A DNA stretch of 64,000 bases from Thermomonas sp. (GTDB lineage Bacteria > Pseudomonadota > Gammaproteobacteria > Xanthomonadales > Xanthomonadaceae). Position numbers and translations under genes: made by a program. Within the stretch, counting starts at the first letter, position 1. Each line of letters starts with the position of its first letter. The notes beneath the pieces were generated by a model that saw only the letters and a program-made list of their open reading frames with translations, did not search any database and had not been told where the DNA came from. Location: contig NZ_JAQSDO010000006.1 in NCBI RefSeq assembly GCF_029945965.1, positions 1-64,000 on the forward strand. The letters run 5' to 3'. Positions 62,240-64,000 of this stretch are shown in pieces.

Positions 62240-63595
62240 ATGACGGACACCGCCGCCACAACCGGCCGCATTGGCCGCTTCAAATCCGCGTTCGGCGAAT
62301 CGCCGGCGCTGCTGTGGTCGTTCCTGTATTTCTTTTGTCTGCTCAGCGGCTATTACGTGCTGCGCCCTGTGCGCGAAGCGATGGGCGCGTCCAGCGACAT
62401 GGCGACGCTGTTCCCGCCGGCCATGATCGAATTCTTTGCGGCGCGCGGCATGCCTTTGAAGGACCTGAGCCTGCAGGTGCTGTTCAGCATGACCTTCGTG
62501 ATCATGTTGGTGTTGCAGCCGGTCTACGGCGCACTGGTCAGCCGCTATCCGCGCCGGGTATTCCTGCCGGTGGTGTATGGCTCCTTCATTGCAACCCTGT
62601 TGCTGTTCTACCTCGCGTTCCATAGCGCAATGCCCGGTCGCGGCATGGCGTTCTTCCTGTGGCTGACCGTGTTCAATTTGTTTGCGGTGGCGGTGTTCTG
62701 GAGCTTCATGGCCGATGTCTTCGATACCGTTGAGGCCAAGCGCTACTACGGCTACATCGGTGCGGCTGGAACGCTCGGCGCGATGCTCGGCCCGACCTTG
62801 ACCCGAACGTTGGTGGAACGGATCGGCATCGCGAATTTGATGCTGGTGTCCGCGGGGTTTCTCTCGATCTGCGTGTTCTGCCTGTTGCGCCTGCGCCTGC
62901 ATGCGGTGCGCCGCGAGGCCGAGCGCAAGCTGGTCAGCGGCGAGGTACCAATGGGCGGCAGCGTGCTGGCCGGCCTGAAACTGATCGCGCGTGAACCCTT
63001 GCTGCGCTGGCTGGCCGTGCTGACCTTGTTTGGTGTCGGGGTCGGAACACTGCTTTACAACGAACAGGCGGCGATCGTCCGCAGGCTCTACCCGGATGCG
63101 CAGCTCGCGACCGCCTATTACGCCAATATCGATCTGGCGGTGAACGGGCTGGCGCTGTTCGTGCAAATCTTCGTGACCCGCGGACTGCTTTCGCGTTTCG
63201 GCATTTCCCCTGCATTGCTTGTGCCGGCAGGCGCGATCCTGCTGGGCTATGCAGCGCTCGCTGCATCGCCGTTGCCGCTGATGGTGGCCGTGGTGCAGGT
63301 GGTGACCCGCGCCAGCGAGTTCTCGCTGTCCAAGCCGGCACGCGAAACCATCTATACCCGCGTCGGTCGCGAGTGGCGCTACAAGGCCGGTGCGGCGATC
63401 GACACGGTGATCTATCGCGGAGGCGACCTCACCTTCGTCTGGGTGCACAAGGCGCTGTCGGCGTTTGGTTCCAGCGCGGTGTTCGGTGTCGGCGTGCTGG
63501 TTGCCGGGGGCATGACCCTGGGTGCATGGAAGGTGCTGCGAGAGGCGGAGAAATTGCCAGACGAACACCCACCGGATCGGCGCGCGGCCCCTTGA
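62240..63595 (+). CDS. major-facilitator/ATP:ADP-antiporter-like permease
   Basis: 451 residues from ATG 62240 (an open frame upstream to 62057 is not family-like). About twelve membrane helices. FLYFFCLLSGYYVLRPVREAMG near the N-terminus and SEFSLSKPARETIYTRVGREWRYKAGAAIDTVIYRGGD near the C-terminus are characteristic of bacterial proteins grouped with nucleotide (Npt/Tlc-type) transporters and often annotated simply as MFS. The substrate is unknown. Its stop overlaps the start of the phosphoesterase gene (TGATG). Confidence 0.8.
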   Translation: MTDTAATTGRIGRFKSAFGESPALLWSFLYFFCLLSGYYVLRPVREAMGASSDMATLFPPAMIEFFAARGMPLKDLSLQVLFSMTFVIMLVLQPVYGALVSRYPRRVFLPVVYGSFIATLLLFYLAFHSAMPGRGMAFFLWLTVFNLFAVAVFWSFMADVFDTVEAKRYYGYIGAAGTLGAMLGPTLTRTLVERIGIANLMLVSAGFLSICVFCLLRLRLHAVRREAERKLVSGEVPMGGSVLAGLKLIAREPLLRWLAVLTLFGVGVGTLLYNEQAAIVRRLYPDAQLATAYYANIDLAVNGLALFVQIFVTRGLLSRFGISPALLVPAGAILLGYAALAASPLPLMVAVVQVVTRASEFSLSKPARETIYTRVGREWRYKAGAAIDTVIYRGGDLTFVWVHKALSAFGSSAVFGVGVLVAGGMTLGAWKVLREAEKLPDEHPPDRRAAP

Positions 63596-64000
63596 TGCTG
63601 CGCTGGAAACGCTGGGGTTGGCACCAACGCGTGGCATGGCTGGCGTTGGCAGGTTTCCTGGCGGTTTGCGTGGACGGATTCTATGTCGAGCCTGCACGCC
63701 TGGTAGAGCGCGATTACACGCTTCCGTTGTCGAACTGGCCAGCCTCGTGCGATGGCCTGCGGGTCGATGTGGTCAGTGATACCCACACCGGCTCGCCGCG
63801 CAATGGGCTGGACAAACTTGACCGCATCGTTGCGAAGCTGTCTGCCAGCGATTCCGACATCGTATTGATGACAGGCGACTACGTGATCCTGAGCGTGCTG
63901 GCCGGTACCTATATTCCGGCCGAGACAATCGCCGAACATCTCAAGCCGCTGACCGCACGCAAGCGGGTCTATGCCGTGCTCGGCAACCACGACTGGTGGA
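63595..64000 (+). CDS. calcineurin-like metallophosphoesterase (3' truncated by window)
   Basis: 135 residues are visible. A hydrophobic N-terminal helix (RVAWLALAGFLAVCVDGFY) anchors it, followed by DVVSDTHTGSP (Asp and His metal ligands), DIVLMTGDYV (Gly-Asp) and YAVLGNHDWW (Asn-His-Asp). The pattern is that of YkuE-type membrane-associated phosphoesterases. It is coupled to the upstream permease by a one-base overlap of TGA and ATG and continues past base 64000. Confidence 0.92.
   Translation, partial: MLRWKRWGWHQRVAWLALAGFLAVCVDGFYVEPARLVERDYTLPLSNWPASCDGLRVDVVSDTHTGSPRNGLDKLDRIVAKLSASDSDIVLMTGDYVILSVLAGTYIPAETIAEHLKPLTARKRVYAVLGNHDWW

Noticed and set aside
62150-63697. 515-codon minus-strand frame opposite the permease
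   Set aside because: Composed of His/Arg/Gln-rich low-information sequence; the plus strand encodes clear membrane helices.

Overview
The base composition (GC-rich throughout), the gene neighbourhoods and the repeats point to a gammaproteobacterium of the Xanthomonadales (Xanthomonadaceae/Lysobacteraceae). The supporting signs are a gap, pgk, pyk and class I aldolase cluster, the thiS-thiG-trmB order, an S-adenosylhomocysteine riboswitch ahead of ahcY, and GTAG-type REP pairs like those described in Stenotrophomonas. The genus cannot be fixed from this window. Family assignments were made by reading motifs, not by database search.

Layout. 1-13 kb is a central-carbon region: the 3' end of gap, a DUF2339/DUF3999 membrane pair, a TPR signalling protein, pgk, pyk, three tandem secreted TonB-C-terminus-like paralogues, and a class I fructose-bisphosphate aldolase. 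12.7-18.5 kb holds a small protein with an L7/L12-like domain, an RND efflux adaptor/permease pair and an SPOUT RNA methyltransferase. 18.5-31 kb holds housekeeping genes (M28 peptidase, mscL, FAH-family hydrolase, Rieske protein, SLC13 permease, trmB-thiG-thiS), a GDSL autotransporter esterase, tRNA-Gly(CCC), rimK and an OmpR-type two-component system. 31-36.7 kb holds ilvE, metF, a diguanylate cyclase and ahcY with its riboswitch.

36.7-42.9 kb is an accessory island between ahcY and metK. It contains a PIN/AbrB toxin-antitoxin pair with a 17-bp palindromic operator, an 87-bp MITE-like element, a DUF6933-like gene, a four-gene restriction-modification operon (Dcm-like C5 methyltransferase with an N-terminal HTH, a 90-residue unknown protein, Vsr, MvaI/BcnI-type endonuclease), and a GSU2403-type nucleotidyltransferase behind repeat-rich upstream DNA. 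The vsr and endonuclease genes are visibly richer in AT than their surroundings. Nested inverted repeats lie just before the methyltransferase start and look like an autoregulatory operator.

42.9-64 kb returns to core genes: metK, dusB, yegP, a nucleoside permease/ribokinase pair, a second diguanylate cyclase, an aldo/keto reductase, SPFH/NfeD, gcvT-gcvH, a lysine/alanine-rich histone H1-like protein behind an 800-bp non-coding stretch, a serine beta-lactamase-like protein, lemA with an M48 protease, a glycerophosphodiesterase, a GMC oxidoreductase, a nucleotide-transporter-like permease and a truncated metallophosphoesterase.

How the genes work together: metK, ahcY and metF are three enzymes of the SAM/methionine cycle. 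ahcY sits behind the SAH riboswitch. metF has a perfect palindrome inside its putative promoter, and half of that palindrome recurs ahead of metK.
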